In this document: in pieces, positions 1 to 10,716 of the stretch | How the letters are laid out: every line of letters starts with the position of its first letter | Numbering within the stretch: position 1 is the first letter of the stretch | From: Sphingorhabdus lacus | Lineage (GTDB): Bacteria; Pseudomonadota; Alphaproteobacteria; Sphingomonadales; Sphingomonadaceae | DNA length: 64,000 nt | Assembly (NCBI RefSeq): GCF_009768975.1 | Contig: NZ_CP035733.1 | Span: 2,648,001 to 2,712,000 of the forward strand | Direction: 5' to 3' | Program-made: the position numbers and the translations under genes | Notes under the pieces: model-generated | Seen by the model: the letters and a program-made list of their open reading frames with translations, nothing else | Told to the model about the DNA's origin: nothing | Databases searched by the model: none

Positions 1-1252
1 TGGGCGCCAAGTCGGCGATCACCGGGTCGCCCGATATATTCTTGCCCAATATGATTGGCAGCGCGCCCTTCTGGTCTGCAAAGGCGCTCGAACCGACCAT
101 TTCCTGAAATACCACGGCCTCCCGGTGCGCATTGGGCAGTTCGATCCCCATGACTGTCCGGCCGGGTATTGTGGACACACGGGCCGACAGCGCCGACATG
201 TTGCGTGCAATATCTTCGGCCAGTTGAACGACGCGGCTGGACTTGATCCCGGCGGCGGGTTCCAACTCGTACATGGTCACCACTGGACCGGGCCGGACCG
301 CTACAATCTGGCCCTTCACATGGAAATCGTCGAGCACGGATTCGAGCAGGCGTGCGTTGGCTTCCAGCGCGGTTTTATCAAGCTTCGGTGCTGAAACAGC
401 AGGTGGTGGATCCAGAAGGTCGAGCGACGGCAGGGCATAGCTGCCGAAAAAGTCTCCCTGTCGCGCCCCTGTTGAAAATGCGGCTTTCTTGGGTGCCGAA
501 TTGCGGTCGTCGATGACCGGCGGTTTTCGGCTTTCTGGCTCCACCGCCTTGCGGGGTGGCTTGGGTTCCAGATTGATCACGGGTGCAGGCTCTTCGATAT
601 CGTCAGCGGCGTCCAGATTCATTCCGAATTTCGGCATCGGCAAGGCAGGTATGCGCAGCAAGGGGCGCTCCAATTGCAATGACCGGATGACGACCGTTAT
701 GCCGCCCAACAACGTCCCGACTATAAGGATCACACGGATCAGCGTTCCCAAAGCGCCTTCAACCTGTCCAATCAGCGGCGTGACGGCGCTGTCCAGCAGA
801 AGGGCGATAGTCCCGCCCCATCCTGCAGGCAGACCAATGTCGCTGCCGTGCTGCCAATAGGCCATACCGAAACCGATGATGAGCATGCCTGCAAGACATG
901 TCAGCAATTGCCGCTTCCACTGGGGCTGCGGAACATCGCGCCACAGACGTCGTGCGAAGATGAGCATGAGCGGGAAGAGAAATATCGCCGGCATGCCGAA
1001 CAAGAACAGCGCGGCATCGCCAATATAGGCCCCCGCCTGTCCCATCAAGTTATGCTGGACATCCGCAGCTGCGCTGTTGAACGCAGCATCTGCCGGGGAA
1101 TAGCTTAAAACCGAAAAGCCGTAAAAGAAGGCAAACAGGCCAAGCGCGGCCGCACCGAACAACGCACCGCTCCGGATGAGCGACGCGCGCATCATCTGGC
1201 GCCAGTTGGCCATATTGTTCTTGCCCGTGATTTTCGAAATGCGCGACGCCAT
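1..1252 (-). CDS. ftsK: DNA translocase FtsK, N-terminal part (cut by window edge)
   Basis: This gene is absent from simple complete-ORF searches because it runs off the left edge. Reading the minus strand from ATG at 1250-1252 gives 417 codons without a stop. The first ~190 residues hold about four hydrophobic segments (the membrane anchor), followed by a Pro/Glu/Lys-rich linker. From residue ~300 comes the FtsK alpha domain, recognised by the stretches LLESVLDDFHVKG, GPVVTMYELEPAAGIKSSRV and STIPGRTVMGIELPN. The Walker motor and gamma domain lie outside the window. FtsK pumps chromosome ends through the division septum and activates dimer resolution. It is divergent from the UbiH-type gene, so both promoters lie in 1253-1369. 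A second Met at codon 14 is an alternative start. Confidence 0.93.
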   Translation of the reverse strand, partial: MASRISKITGKNNMANWRQMMRASLIRSGALFGAAALGLFAFFYGFSVLSYSPADAAFNSAAADVQHNLMGQAGAYIGDAALFLFGMPAIFLFPLMLIFARRLWRDVPQPQWKRQLLTCLAGMLIIGFGMAYWQHGSDIGLPAGWGGTIALLLDSAVTPLIGQVEGALGTLIRVILIVGTLLGGITVVIRSLQLERPLLRIPALPMPKFGMNLDAADDIEEPAPVINLEPKPPRKAVEPESRKPPVIDDRNSAPKKAAFSTGARQGDFFGSYALPSLDLLDPPPAVSAPKLDKTALEANARLLESVLDDFHVKGQIVAVRPGPVVTMYELEPAAGIKSSRVVQLAEDIARNMSALSARVSTIPGRTVMGIELPNAHREAVVFQEMVGSSAFADQKGALPIILGKNISGDPVIADLAP

Positions 1253-1369
1253 GAAACACTGCTCTATAAGGTTAATACGCCCCCTTTTCGCCTTCGCCGG
1301 AGTCCCCGTCAAGCATTACGGGCAAAATCCTCCTTTGAGTCCGGTGACCAATTGGGCCATAAGCCTTAT

Positions 1370-2593
1370 ATGATGGAAAAAGCGGATATCATTATCATCG
1401 GCGGCGGTCTTGTGGGGCTTACCCAAGCGCTCGCCTTGGCCAAGCATGGAATCAGCAGTCATGTCGTGGATCGCGCCGATCCCGAAGCGATGCTCGCCCA
1501 TGATTTTGACGGGCGGACTTCGGCCATTTCCAGTTCGAGCATGAAAATGTTTGAGGCCATCGGCCTCGGCGAAGCGTTGGAAGGCAAGGGCTGCCCGATC
1601 GAACAGATTTGGGTCAGCGACGGCCTGAAGCCCGGTTCGCTCGATTTCGTTCCGGGGGCGGAAGACGGCTATTTGGGGCAGATGTTCGAGAACCGGTTGA
1701 TCCGGCGCACCTTATACGAAGCCGCGAAGGCGAGCGATGCCATCCATTTGCACATGCCCGCCAGCATCCTATCCAAGGAACGCGACGCAACGGGCGTGAC
1801 CGTCACGCTTGACAATGGCACCACACTTTCCGCCGATTTGATGGTTGTCGCCGAAGGGCGGCAAAGCACAACGCGGGAAGAGGCCGGGATCAAGATCATC
1901 CATTGGCAGTATAATCACAGCGCGATGGTTGGCGCGGTTTTCCACGAAAAGCCCCATCAGAACATTGCATACGAGATTTTCTATCCGAGCGGACCCTTTG
2001 CGGTTTTACCCATGCTCGACAGTGCCGATGGGCGGCATCGCTCCGCCATCGTCTGGTCGGTGGATGAGGCTGATGCGCCCGGCTATATGAAGCTGTCGAA
2101 ACGGGGATATGCCGCCGAACTCGAAAAGGGCATGGGCGGTCTGTTGGGCAAGGTCGAACTGGCCGCGCCGCTTTCCAGCTACAAGCTTGGTTTTCATCAT
2201 GCCGGTTCCATAACGGCGGAACGGCTGGTCCTGATTGGCGACAGCGCCCATGGAATCCACCCCATTGCCGGACAGGGGCTCAATCTTGGGCTCCGCGACG
2301 TTGCGGCACTGGCCGAAGTGTTGGTGGATGGAATGCGCCTTGGCCTTGATCTGGGCGATGCCCAGTTGATGGAGCGTTACAGCCGATGGAGAAGCGTCGA
2401 CACATTGCTGGTTGCCATGTCCACCGATGGGCTGAACCGGCTGTTCGGCATCCCCGGAAAAGCCGCGTCCGCGATACGGCGTTTCGGCATGGGTCTGGTG
2501 CAGCGCACCCGCCCCGCCAAGGCCTTTTTCATGGCCGAGGCACGGGGCGAGAGCGGTGCTTTACCCAAATTGCTTAAAGGCGTTGCTGTTTAA
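1370..2593 (+). CDS. UbiH/UbiF/COQ6-family FAD-dependent hydroxylase
   Basis: Flavin monooxygenase of about 407 residues, of the family that hydroxylates the ubiquinone ring. The N-terminus has the Rossmann dinucleotide motif IIIIGGGLVGLTQALALA, and residues ~280-305 carry the second FAD signature GDSAHGIHPIAGQGLNLGL typical of UbiH/COQ6. Two adjacent ATGs (1370 and 1373) are possible starts; an upstream in-frame TTG at 1352 would only add a few non-conserved residues. Which ring position it hydroxylates cannot be told from sequence. Its stop codon (2591-2593) overlaps the stop of the convergent lipoprotein gene. A coq9 homologue at 56.3 kb may act in the same pathway. Confidence 0.9.
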   Translation: MMEKADIIIIGGGLVGLTQALALAKHGISSHVVDRADPEAMLAHDFDGRTSAISSSSMKMFEAIGLGEALEGKGCPIEQIWVSDGLKPGSLDFVPGAEDGYLGQMFENRLIRRTLYEAAKASDAIHLHMPASILSKERDATGVTVTLDNGTTLSADLMVVAEGRQSTTREEAGIKIIHWQYNHSAMVGAVFHEKPHQNIAYEIFYPSGPFAVLPMLDSADGRHRSAIVWSVDEADAPGYMKLSKRGYAAELEKGMGGLLGKVELAAPLSSYKLGFHHAGSITAERLVLIGDSAHGIHPIAGQGLNLGLRDVAALAEVLVDGMRLGLDLGDAQLMERYSRWRSVDTLLVAMSTDGLNRLFGIPGKAASAIRRFGMGLVQRTRPAKAFFMAEARGESGALPKLLKGVAV

Positions 2594-3255
2594 CCGGCGG
2601 TTACCGGTACCAGACGGATTTCTACCCGCCGGTTCGCGGCACGACCCGTCTCGTCCAGATTGCTCGCCTTGGGCTGGCTTTCGCCATAGCCTTTGGTGGC
2701 GAGACGCGCAGACTGCACGCCACGTGATCCCAGATAGGCCGCAACCGAAGATGCACGACGTTCGGACAGCGCCTGATTATAGGCATCCGATCCGGTGGAA
2801 TCGGTGTGGCCCAGCACGTCGACATAGGTTTTCTCATATTGGACCAAGGTCGCCGCGACCTGATCCAGCGTCGCGCGAAAATTGGGTTCAATGTTGGAAC
2901 TGTTCACCGGAAATGTGACTTCTGAGGGCATATCCAGCACCAGATTGTCGCCGTCACGGATGACATTGACGCCGGTACCGGCGGTCTGCTGGCGCAGCTT
3001 CTTTTCCTGTTCGTCCATATAATAGCCGACACCAGCTCCTGCGACCGCGCCTATACCTGCACCGACGATCTTTTCGGTTCGGTCGCGGCGGCCACCCACG
3101 AGATCACCCAGCAAATATCCACCGAGCGCGCCGCCGACGCCGCCGATTGCGGCCTTCGAAATTGTGCGCTTGCCCGTCTCGGGATCGGTCACACAGCCCG
3201 CCAGGGGCAGCATCGACGCCAACACGGTTAAGGATAGGATTTGTTTCGTATTCAT
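2590..3255 (-). CDS. OmpA-family outer membrane lipoprotein with glycine-zipper
   Basis: Lipoprotein of 221 residues. It starts with a signal peptide ending in the lipobox LAGC (Cys at ~21). Next is a Gly-zipper segment (GGVGGALGGYLLGDLVGG, then GAGIGAVAGAGVGYYMDE) and a C-terminal OmpA peptidoglycan-binding domain with GHTDSTGSDAYNQALSERRA and the terminal NRRVEIRL motif. This resembles the YiaD family, anchoring the outer membrane to peptidoglycan. ATG at 3255 is chosen because AGGAAGG at 3264-3270 lies 8 bases upstream; the ATG at 3261 would leave only 2 bases. Convergent and stop-overlapping with the UbiH-type gene. Confidence 0.9.
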   Translation of the reverse strand: MNTKQILSLTVLASMLPLAGCVTDPETGKRTISKAAIGGVGGALGGYLLGDLVGGRRDRTEKIVGAGIGAVAGAGVGYYMDEQEKKLRQQTAGTGVNVIRDGDNLVLDMPSEVTFPVNSSNIEPNFRATLDQVAATLVQYEKTYVDVLGHTDSTGSDAYNQALSERRASSVAAYLGSRGVQSARLATKGYGESQPKASNLDETGRAANRRVEIRLVPVTAG

Positions 3256-3406
3256 GTTCATAGCCTTCCTGATGATGCATTTATTAAACCCCACGGAAGA
3301 TCAACCGGAGATTATTCCGGACGCAGGTCGCATCGGAATGGCTAACGCTTCACGTTGCATTTTGTTGCCATGACCCGATGTTTCGCACTATGGGACATAG
3401 CCTTCT

Positions 3407-4744
3407 ATGCAACCACTTAGCCCCTTTCCCTGGTTTGATGCCGCGACCATCCTTGTGCTGATCGCCATCAACGGCGTCTTCGCAATGTCCGAACTCGCCA
3501 TCGTGTCCGCCCGCGCCGCCAAGTTGAAAGCCATGGCCGACAGCGGCACCCGCGGCGCGAATACCGCGCTTCGGCTGGCGCGCGATCCGGGTAAATTTTT
3601 GTCGACGGTGCAGATTGGGATTACCCTGATCGGCATTATTGCGGGCGCCTATTCGGGCTCTACCCTAGGCGAGCCGATGGCACAGAGACTTGCTTATGTG
3701 GGTTTCCCCGCGGATTGGGCCGATACCTTTGGATTCGGTATCGTCATATCTATCACCACCTACGCATCCTTGGTCGTCGGTGAACTGGTTCCGAAGCAAT
3801 TTGCGCTTGTCGCGCCGGAACGCATCGCGGTTGTCGTTGCAGGACCGATGGAAATGCTGTCGCGCATTACCGCACCCATCGTCTGGCTGCTGGACCGTTC
3901 AAGTGCCCTCATCTTCCGGATGGTCGGCCTTCGCCGCGACAGCAGGGAAGCCTTGACCACCGAAGAACTCCGTATGGTCTTTGCCGAAGCCACGCATGCA
4001 GGAATCATTGAAGAGCATGAGCATAAGGTGATCGCCGGTGTCGTGCGCTTGGCCGACAGGCCTGTGCGCGAAGTGATGACGCCGCGCACCGACGTAGACC
4101 GCATTTCAGCCGATGCGTCCGAAGAAGAAGTCCGCGACGTGCTGGTGAACTCGCCGCATACCCGTATTCCGGTAACCGGCGAGAATGCCGACGATATCAT
4201 CGGGGTCGTCCAGTCACGCGATATCGTTGCGGCGCAAATTGGCGGGCGGCGGCTCGACCTGCGCGACCTGATGCGCAAGGCGGAGATTGTTCCGGATCAA
4301 CTCGACGCCATGGATGCCCTTGAAATCCTGCGGTCGTCCGATGTGCCCATGCTTCTGGTCTATGATGAATATGGCCATTTTGAGGGAATCGTCACGCCCA
4401 ACGACTTGCTTGCCGCCATCGCCGGCGAATTTGCGTCGGATCAGGCGCAGGGCAGCGCTCCGAATATTGTCACATTGGAAGACGGGTCGATGCTCGTCTC
4501 GGGTGCAATGTCCGCCGATGCCATGGCCGAAGTGCTCAGCATCGACCTTCCCGATGACCGGGATTATGCCACTACAGCGGGGCATGTCCTTCATATCTTG
4601 CGCCATTTGCCCGAAGAGGGCGAATCCTTCGTCGACCAGGGCTGGCGTTTCGAGATTGTCGACATGGACGGCCGCAAGATCGATAAATTACGTGTGTCGC
4701 TTGCAAAAAAGGCAAGCCAAATCGACGCAGTTGAGGGCTTGTGA
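3407..4744 (+). CDS. CorC/HlyC (CNNM-type) DUF21-CBS membrane protein
   Basis: Protein of 445 residues with the layout of the hemolysin-C/CorC family. An N-terminal DUF21 region has about four membrane segments (residues ~1-180). A pair of CBS domains follows (~205-335, including REVMTPRTDVDRIS), and a C-terminal CorC/HlyC transporter-associated domain closes the protein (~350-430). Family members are implicated in Mg2+ or Co2+ efflux or membrane integrity; a haemolytic role is not implied. It is divergent from the OmpA-type lipoprotein, with promoters in 3256-3406. Confidence 0.9.
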   Translation: MQPLSPFPWFDAATILVLIAINGVFAMSELAIVSARAAKLKAMADSGTRGANTALRLARDPGKFLSTVQIGITLIGIIAGAYSGSTLGEPMAQRLAYVGFPADWADTFGFGIVISITTYASLVVGELVPKQFALVAPERIAVVVAGPMEMLSRITAPIVWLLDRSSALIFRMVGLRRDSREALTTEELRMVFAEATHAGIIEEHEHKVIAGVVRLADRPVREVMTPRTDVDRISADASEEEVRDVLVNSPHTRIPVTGENADDIIGVVQSRDIVAAQIGGRRLDLRDLMRKAEIVPDQLDAMDALEILRSSDVPMLLVYDEYGHFEGIVTPNDLLAAIAGEFASDQAQGSAPNIVTLEDGSMLVSGAMSADAMAEVLSIDLPDDRDYATTAGHVLHILRHLPEEGESFVDQGWRFEIVDMDGRKIDKLRVSLAKKASQIDAVEGL

Positions 4745-4818
4745 TTAGCGATACGGTTGGTTAGGGCATTGCCGCTACAACGGAATAACAAGACATCTAG
4801 ATTCCACGGGATATTCAA

Positions 4819-5598
4819 ATGGCTGATTTCTTTTTACCCAAAAACAGTAAGGTCCAGAAAGGCCGGGTGCATGCATCCAGCACCGCGGGTAAAGTAAAGA
4901 AATTCAAGGTCTATCGCTACGACCCCGACAGCGGTGAAAATCCACGCTACGACACATTTGAAGTCGATACTGACAATTGCGGTCCGATGGTCCTCGACGC
5001 CCTGATCAAGATGAAGGGGGAGCAGGACAGTTCGCTCACCTTCCGCCGGTCCTGCCGCGAAGGCATTTGCGGATCCTGCTCGATGAACATCGACGGCAAA
5101 AACGGTTTGGCGTGCACCACGGCGATTGAGGATTGCAAAAGCGAAGTGACCATCACGCCGCTGCCGCATATGGAAGTGATCAAGGACCTCGTCCCCGATT
5201 TCACCCATTTCTATGCGCAATATGCGTCGATCAAGCCTTGGTTGCAAACCGTAACACCTGAACCTTCGGGCAAGGAACGCCTGCAGTCACCGGAAGACCG
5301 TGCCAAGCTGGATGGTCTGTATGAGTGCATCTTGTGCGCCTGCTGCTCGACAAGCTGCCCATCCTATTGGTGGAACAGCGACAAGTTCCTGGGCCCGGCC
5401 ATTCTACTACAAGCCTATCGCTGGCTCGCCGACAGCCGCGACGAAATGACGGGTGAGCGCCTGGACGAACTGGAAGATCCATTCCGTCTGTACCGCTGCC
5501 ATACGATCATGAACTGCGCCAATGCCTGCCCCAAGGGCTTGAACCCTGCCAAGGCCATCGCGGAAACCAAGAAAATGGTTGCCGAACGGCACATCTAA
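4819..5598 (+). CDS. sdhB: Succinate dehydrogenase iron-sulfur subunit
   Basis: SdhB, 259 residues, the usual length. It carries electrons from the flavoprotein SdhA to ubiquinone in complex II. The [2Fe-2S] ligands are in [10 protein letters not shown] (Cys79, 84, 87) plus Cys99. The [4Fe-4S] motif is [12 protein letters not shown], and the [3Fe-4S] motif [15 protein letters not shown] lies near residue 220. The other subunits (sdhC, sdhD, sdhA) are not adjacent; upstream is the CorC gene, 74 bases away. It opens the rightward TCA-cycle block that continues to lpd. Confidence 0.97.
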   Translation: MADFFLPKNSKVQKGRVHASSTAGKVKKFKVYRYDPDSGENPRYDTFEVDTDNCGPMVLDALIKMKGEQDSSLTFRRSCREGICGSCSMNIDGKNGLACTTAIEDCKSEVTITPLPHMEVIKDLVPDFTHFYAQYASIKPWLQTVTPEPSGKERLQSPEDRAKLDGLYECILCACCSTSCPSYWWNSDKFLGPAILLQAYRWLADSRDEMTGERLDELEDPFRLYRCHTIMNCANACPKGLNPAKAIAETKKMVAERHI

Positions 5599-5612
5599 AC
5601 GCGGGACATCAC

Positions 5613-6065
5613 TTGGAAACACCCGCATTTGATAGCAGTCCGGATCCAGACAATCCGGGTTGGCTAAATTGGCAGATGACCGATGCGACGCGGTATAATG
5701 GAACCGTGTTGGGTAAGATGCTGGTGCGCAGCGAAGGCGACGGCAAGGCCCGCTTGCGCATGTTTCCCGAGCACCGTCACAGCAATTTGCGCAACGCCGT
5801 GCATGGCGGGGTGACGTTGGGCTTTATCGATGTCGCCATGTTCGGCGCATCGCGGATGTTCGGCCTGATCGAGGCCGGGGCCGCCGTCACGCTTGACCTT
5901 TCGGTACAGTTCATCGGCGCCGGTATCATCGGCGAACCTTTGGACGCCGAGGTAGAGCTGTTGAAGGAAACCGGCCGCTTGCTGTTCATGCGCGGCATCG
6001 TGACCCAGGGCGACGAACGTGTCGCCGCCTTTTCCGGCACCATAAGAAAACCCACCCGAAAGTGA
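5613..6065 (+). CDS. PaaI-family hotdog thioesterase
   Basis: Hotdog-fold protein of 150 residues. The segment NLRNAVHGGVTLGFIDVAMF holds the HGG motif of the PaaI/YbgC thioesterase family, which hydrolyses acyl-CoA thioesters; the substrate is unknown. The start is a TTG at 5613, 14 bases after the sdhB stop and preceded by a GCGGGAC stretch; the first in-frame ATG (5676) would remove 21 residues. Probably co-transcribed with sdhB and zapE. Confidence 0.85.
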   Translation: METPAFDSSPDPDNPGWLNWQMTDATRYNGTVLGKMLVRSEGDGKARLRMFPEHRHSNLRNAVHGGVTLGFIDVAMFGASRMFGLIEAGAAVTLDLSVQFIGAGIIGEPLDAEVELLKETGRLLFMRGIVTQGDERVAAFSGTIRKPTRK

Positions 6066-6083
6066 CCCCTTCTACAGCCTGTT

Positions 6084-7196
6084 ATGGATAAGGTAGAAAA
6101 CCGTTATAACGCGCTGGTTTCGGCCAAGGAATTGAAGCCCGATGCGGACCAGCTAAAGGCTGTCCGCGCCTTGGCCCGCGTGCAGGCCGATCTTGAGGCG
6201 GTGCCTCCGCGGGGAAGCACGATCTGGCGATTCTTGCGGAAAAAGCCGGACCCTGCGCGTGGGCTATATCTTTGGGGCGGAGTCGGCCGCGGCAAATCGA
6301 TGCTGATGGATCTGTTTTTCGAGGCGGTGCAGATCCGGCGGAAAAAGCGCGTCCATTTTCACGAGTTCATGCTCGATATCCACGCGCGCCTAAAGGTCGA
6401 GCGCGAGAAGGAATTGGGCGATCCTATCCCGCCGCTTGTGGAATCACTGGCGGAAGAAGCACGCCTGCTGTGCTTTGACGAGATGGTCGTGAACAATATG
6501 GCCGACGCCGCGATCATGTCGCGCCTGTTTTCGGGACTGATTGCCGCGGGAGTTACGGTCGTGACAACGTCAAACCGGCATCCCGATGATCTCTATAAGG
6601 ATGGCTTGAACCGGCACCTGTTCCTGCCCTTTATCGACCTCATCAAGGAACGGCTGGATATTGTCGGGCTCGACGGGCCGATTGACTATCGCCGTGACCG
6701 GTTGGGCAGCGCCCGGACCTGGCTGGTGCCCAATGGGCCGGAGGCAACGGCGTCGCTGTCGGAAACCTTTTTTCGACTGACCGATTATCCCCCCGAAGAC
6801 CGCGCCCATGTGCCATCGACGGAACTGGACGTGGGTACCAGCCGCACCTTGCACGTGCCCAAGGCCCTAAAGGGTGTCGCGGTTTTTTCCTTCAAGCGCT
6901 TATGTGCCGAGGCACGCGGGTCGGCGGACTATCTGGCTATTGCCCGGCGTTTTCATACTGTGATCATGGTCGGCATTCCCGTGCTGGGCCCCCAAAACCG
7001 CAACGAAGCAGCGCGTTTTGTGACGCTGATCGACGCGCTGTACGAATATCGCGTCAAATTTCTGGCCAGCGCGGACGCCATTCCTGACCAGCTTTACCCC
7101 GAAGGCGATGGCCGTTTCGAATTTGAACGCACCGTATCGCGGCTTTTGGAGATGCAATCGGAGGAATATCTGGCGGAGGGCCATGGTCCGCGTTAG
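6084..7196 (+). CDS. zapE: Cell division protein ZapE (AFG1-like ATPase)
   Basis: AAA-type ATPase of 370 residues. Walker A is GLYLWGGVGRGKSMLMD near residue 72, and Walker B is LLCFDEMVV near 135, followed by the conserved NNMADAAIMSRLF. These are hallmarks of the AFG1/LACE1/ZapE family. In Enterobacteria ZapE destabilises FtsZ during oxygen limitation; the mitochondrial relatives act in respiratory-complex quality control. The position after sdhB and before mdh fits that link. Starts 18 bases after the thioesterase stop. Confidence 0.92.
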   Translation: MDKVENRYNALVSAKELKPDADQLKAVRALARVQADLEAVPPRGSTIWRFLRKKPDPARGLYLWGGVGRGKSMLMDLFFEAVQIRRKKRVHFHEFMLDIHARLKVEREKELGDPIPPLVESLAEEARLLCFDEMVVNNMADAAIMSRLFSGLIAAGVTVVTTSNRHPDDLYKDGLNRHLFLPFIDLIKERLDIVGLDGPIDYRRDRLGSARTWLVPNGPEATASLSETFFRLTDYPPEDRAHVPSTELDVGTSRTLHVPKALKGVAVFSFKRLCAEARGSADYLAIARRFHTVIMVGIPVLGPQNRNEAARFVTLIDALYEYRVKFLASADAIPDQLYPEGDGRFEFERTVSRLLEMQSEEYLAEGHGPR

Positions 7197-7218
7197 GCTG
7201 CGCGCAAAGGAGATGAGG

Positions 7219-8604
7219 ATGTTCAGACGTTTATCGATAGTCGCGGCAGGCCTGCTGGCAATGACCGCAGTGCAGGGTCAGGCGCAAAATGCCCAACGGC
7301 AGGCGGAACGGGACCTTTTTGCGAAGATCGTCGAAATTCCGACCGTCGAGGGGCAGACCGCCGAGTTTAAAAAGCTGACCGCCTTGCTGGCCGCTGAATT
7401 CCGGAAAGCCGGCATAACCGATGTCGTCGTCAAGGATCATGACGGGACCCAGACCCTGATCGCGCGATGGCCCGCCGCGAAACCAAGCGGGAAGAGGCCG
7501 ATATTGCTGATGGCCCATATGGATGTCGTCGCGGCGAAAGAAAGCGATTGGAAATATCCACCCTTCAAATTCCGTGAAGAAGGTGGCTATTATCTCGGAC
7601 GTGGGTCAAACGATAACAAGGCTGGCCTGACAGGCATCCTTCTGGCGCTGCAATATTTGCGCGCGGAGAAATTCCAGTCGACGCGCGACATCATCGTCCT
7701 GTTCACGGGCGACGAGGAAACATCCGGCAATGGCAGCCGCCGCGCCGCGACCGAATGGCGGTCGCTGATCGACGCCGAATATGCGCTCAATAGCGACGCG
7801 GGAGGCGGTTCTGTCTTTCCCGACGGTCGCGTGGAAGGTTTCGGCATGCAAATTGCCGAAAAAACCTATGCCGACTATAAGCTGACCGCTGTAAACCGCG
7901 GCGGGCACAGCAGTGCACCGCGTCCGGACAACGCGATTTACGCGTTGGCAAATGCCCTTACCGCAGTGGAACGCCACCGCTTCGCCCCGATGATCAACGA
8001 TGCGACACGGGCGACCTATGAAGCGCTTTCGAAGGGCGACAGCGGCCAATATGGCGAATTGCTGCGGCGGTTCCTGGCCAATCCGACGGATCGCGAGACC
8101 GCCGATCTGTTGGAAGCCATGGACAGCGGCAGCACCCGCACCCGCTGCGTCGCCACCATGCTGTCGGGCGGTCATGCGCCCAATGCCTTGCCACAAAAGG
8201 CCGAGGCCAACGTCAATTGCCGGATTTTTCCCGGTGTCAAAATCGAAGAGGTGCGCCAGCAGTTGCAGGCTCTGGCTGGTCCCGATGTTACCGTTACGGC
8301 TGTAGAAGGATCGCAAACGCCCGAAACCGCACCCACACCCCTGCGCGCCGATATTACGGAAGCCTATAAAGCAGCGGTCGCAACGCGATTTAAGGATGCA
8401 CCGGTCATGCCGTTCCAGTCTGCAGGGGCAACCGATGGGGCATTTTTGAGGGCTAATGGAATCGCGGTATATGGCTTTGGCGGCCTGTGGGGCATCGTCG
8501 GCGAACGTGAAGGCGCCCATGGCCTCGACGAGCGCGTTTGGGCAGAAGGATTTCACGGACAGATCCCGATCTGGATGGAAATGTTACGCCGCGTCGCGGG
8601 CTGA
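7219..8604 (+). CDS. Secreted M20-family metallopeptidase
   Basis: Zinc peptidase of 461 residues with a Sec signal peptide (MFRRLSIVAAGLLAM..., cleavage after ~QAQ). M20 motifs are visible: the zinc ligands His100 and Asp102 in AHMDVVAA, the GRGSNDNKAG segment, the catalytic Glu pair in TGDEETSGNG near residue 170, and NSDAGGG. Residues ~215-330 form the dimerisation domain. The ATG at 7219 is chosen because AAAGGAG (7206-7212) lies 6 bases upstream; ATG 7213 would abut it. It sits between zapE and mdh and is likely periplasmic; the peptide substrate is unknown. Confidence 0.9.
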   Translation: MFRRLSIVAAGLLAMTAVQGQAQNAQRQAERDLFAKIVEIPTVEGQTAEFKKLTALLAAEFRKAGITDVVVKDHDGTQTLIARWPAAKPSGKRPILLMAHMDVVAAKESDWKYPPFKFREEGGYYLGRGSNDNKAGLTGILLALQYLRAEKFQSTRDIIVLFTGDEETSGNGSRRAATEWRSLIDAEYALNSDAGGGSVFPDGRVEGFGMQIAEKTYADYKLTAVNRGGHSSAPRPDNAIYALANALTAVERHRFAPMINDATRATYEALSKGDSGQYGELLRRFLANPTDRETADLLEAMDSGSTRTRCVATMLSGGHAPNALPQKAEANVNCRIFPGVKIEEVRQQLQALAGPDVTVTAVEGSQTPETAPTPLRADITEAYKAAVATRFKDAPVMPFQSAGATDGAFLRANGIAVYGFGGLWGIVGEREGAHGLDERVWAEGFHGQIPIWMEMLRRVAG

Positions 8605-8680
8605 AACTGGCGTTAAAGCTATTGCGAACTATTATCACAAAAAGGCTTAACTTATCCGCTTTAGTGGGTTGTTAAGTTAA

Positions 8681-9703
<1,023 letters not shown>

Positions 9704-9793
9704 ATCGCTATGCCTTTTGACAGTAACAGTTCGTGCATTTCGGGCTGATCCACGCGCCACCGAATTCACGGCCTTTCAGGAAGTAAGCAAAAT

Positions 9794-10678
9794 ATGAGCA
9801 TTCTCGTCAACAAACACACCAAGGTCATCACGCAGGGCATGACCGGTGCAACCGGCACCTTTCATACCGAACAGGCGCTGGCTTATGGCACGCAAATGGT
9901 TGGCGGGGTCACCCCCGGCAAGGGCGGATCGACCCATATCGGCCTGCCCATGTTCGACACCGTGCTTGAAGCCAAGCAGGCAACCGGCGCAGATGCGTCT
10001 GTTGTCTATGTTCCGCCCCCCTTTGCAGCGGATTCGATCCTTGAAGCGATTGACGCGGAAATTCCGCTGATCGTCTGCATCACCGAAGGTATTCCGGTGC
10101 TCGACATGGTCAAGGTGAAGCGCGCGCTTTCGGGTTCGAAAAGCCGCCTGATCGGACCGAACTGCCCCGGCGTTCTGACCCCGAATGAATGCAAGATCGG
10201 CATTATGCCCGGCAGCATTTTCTCGGCCGGATCGGTCGGCGTCGTGTCGCGTTCGGGCACACTTACCTATGAAGCCGTGTTCCAGACCACTGCCGAAGGC
10301 CTTGGCCAGACCACTGCCGTCGGCATCGGTGGCGATCCTGTCAACGGAACCAATTTCATCGACTGTCTGGAACTCTTCCTTGCCGACGATGCCACCAAGT
10401 CGATCATCATGATCGGTGAAATCGGCGGCAGCGCAGAAGAAGAAGCTGCACAATTCCTTATCGACGAAGCCAAAAAGGGCCGCAAGAAGCCGATGGCTGG
10501 CTTCATCGCCGGACGCTCGGCACCTCCCGGACGCCGCATGGGCCATGCCGGCGCGATCGTTTCCGGCGGCAAGGGCGATGCGGAAAGCAAGATCGCGGCG
10601 ATGGAAGCTGCAGGCATCCGCATGTCAGCATCCCCTTCACTGCTCGGCAAAACATTGGTCGAAGTACTGAAGGGATAA
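9794..10678 (+). CDS. sucD: Succinyl-CoA ligase, alpha subunit
   Basis: SucD, 294 residues. It shows the CoA-binding N-terminal fold ([16 protein letters not shown]), the segment [20 protein letters not shown] and the active-site phosphohistidine region [20 protein letters not shown]. With SucC it makes ATP or GTP from succinyl-CoA. No beta-subunit gene (sucC) lies between mdh and sucD, where some alphaproteobacteria carry it, so the partner must be encoded elsewhere. Confidence 0.97.
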   Translation: MSILVNKHTKVITQGMTGATGTFHTEQALAYGTQMVGGVTPGKGGSTHIGLPMFDTVLEAKQATGADASVVYVPPPFAADSILEAIDAEIPLIVCITEGIPVLDMVKVKRALSGSKSRLIGPNCPGVLTPNECKIGIMPGSIFSAGSVGVVSRSGTLTYEAVFQTTAEGLGQTTAVGIGGDPVNGTNFIDCLELFLADDATKSIIMIGEIGGSAEEEAAQFLIDEAKKGRKKPMAGFIAGRSAPPGRRMGHAGAIVSGGKGDAESKIAAMEAAGIRMSASPSLLGKTLVEVLKG

Positions 10679-10716
10679 GCATCCCTGCCGTTTCCCTCCC
10701 CAAGGAAGGCATAGAT

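Noticed and set aside
7606-8556. 316-residue open frame on the minus strand
   Set aside because: Antisense to the M20 peptidase, which has a signal peptide and all motifs.
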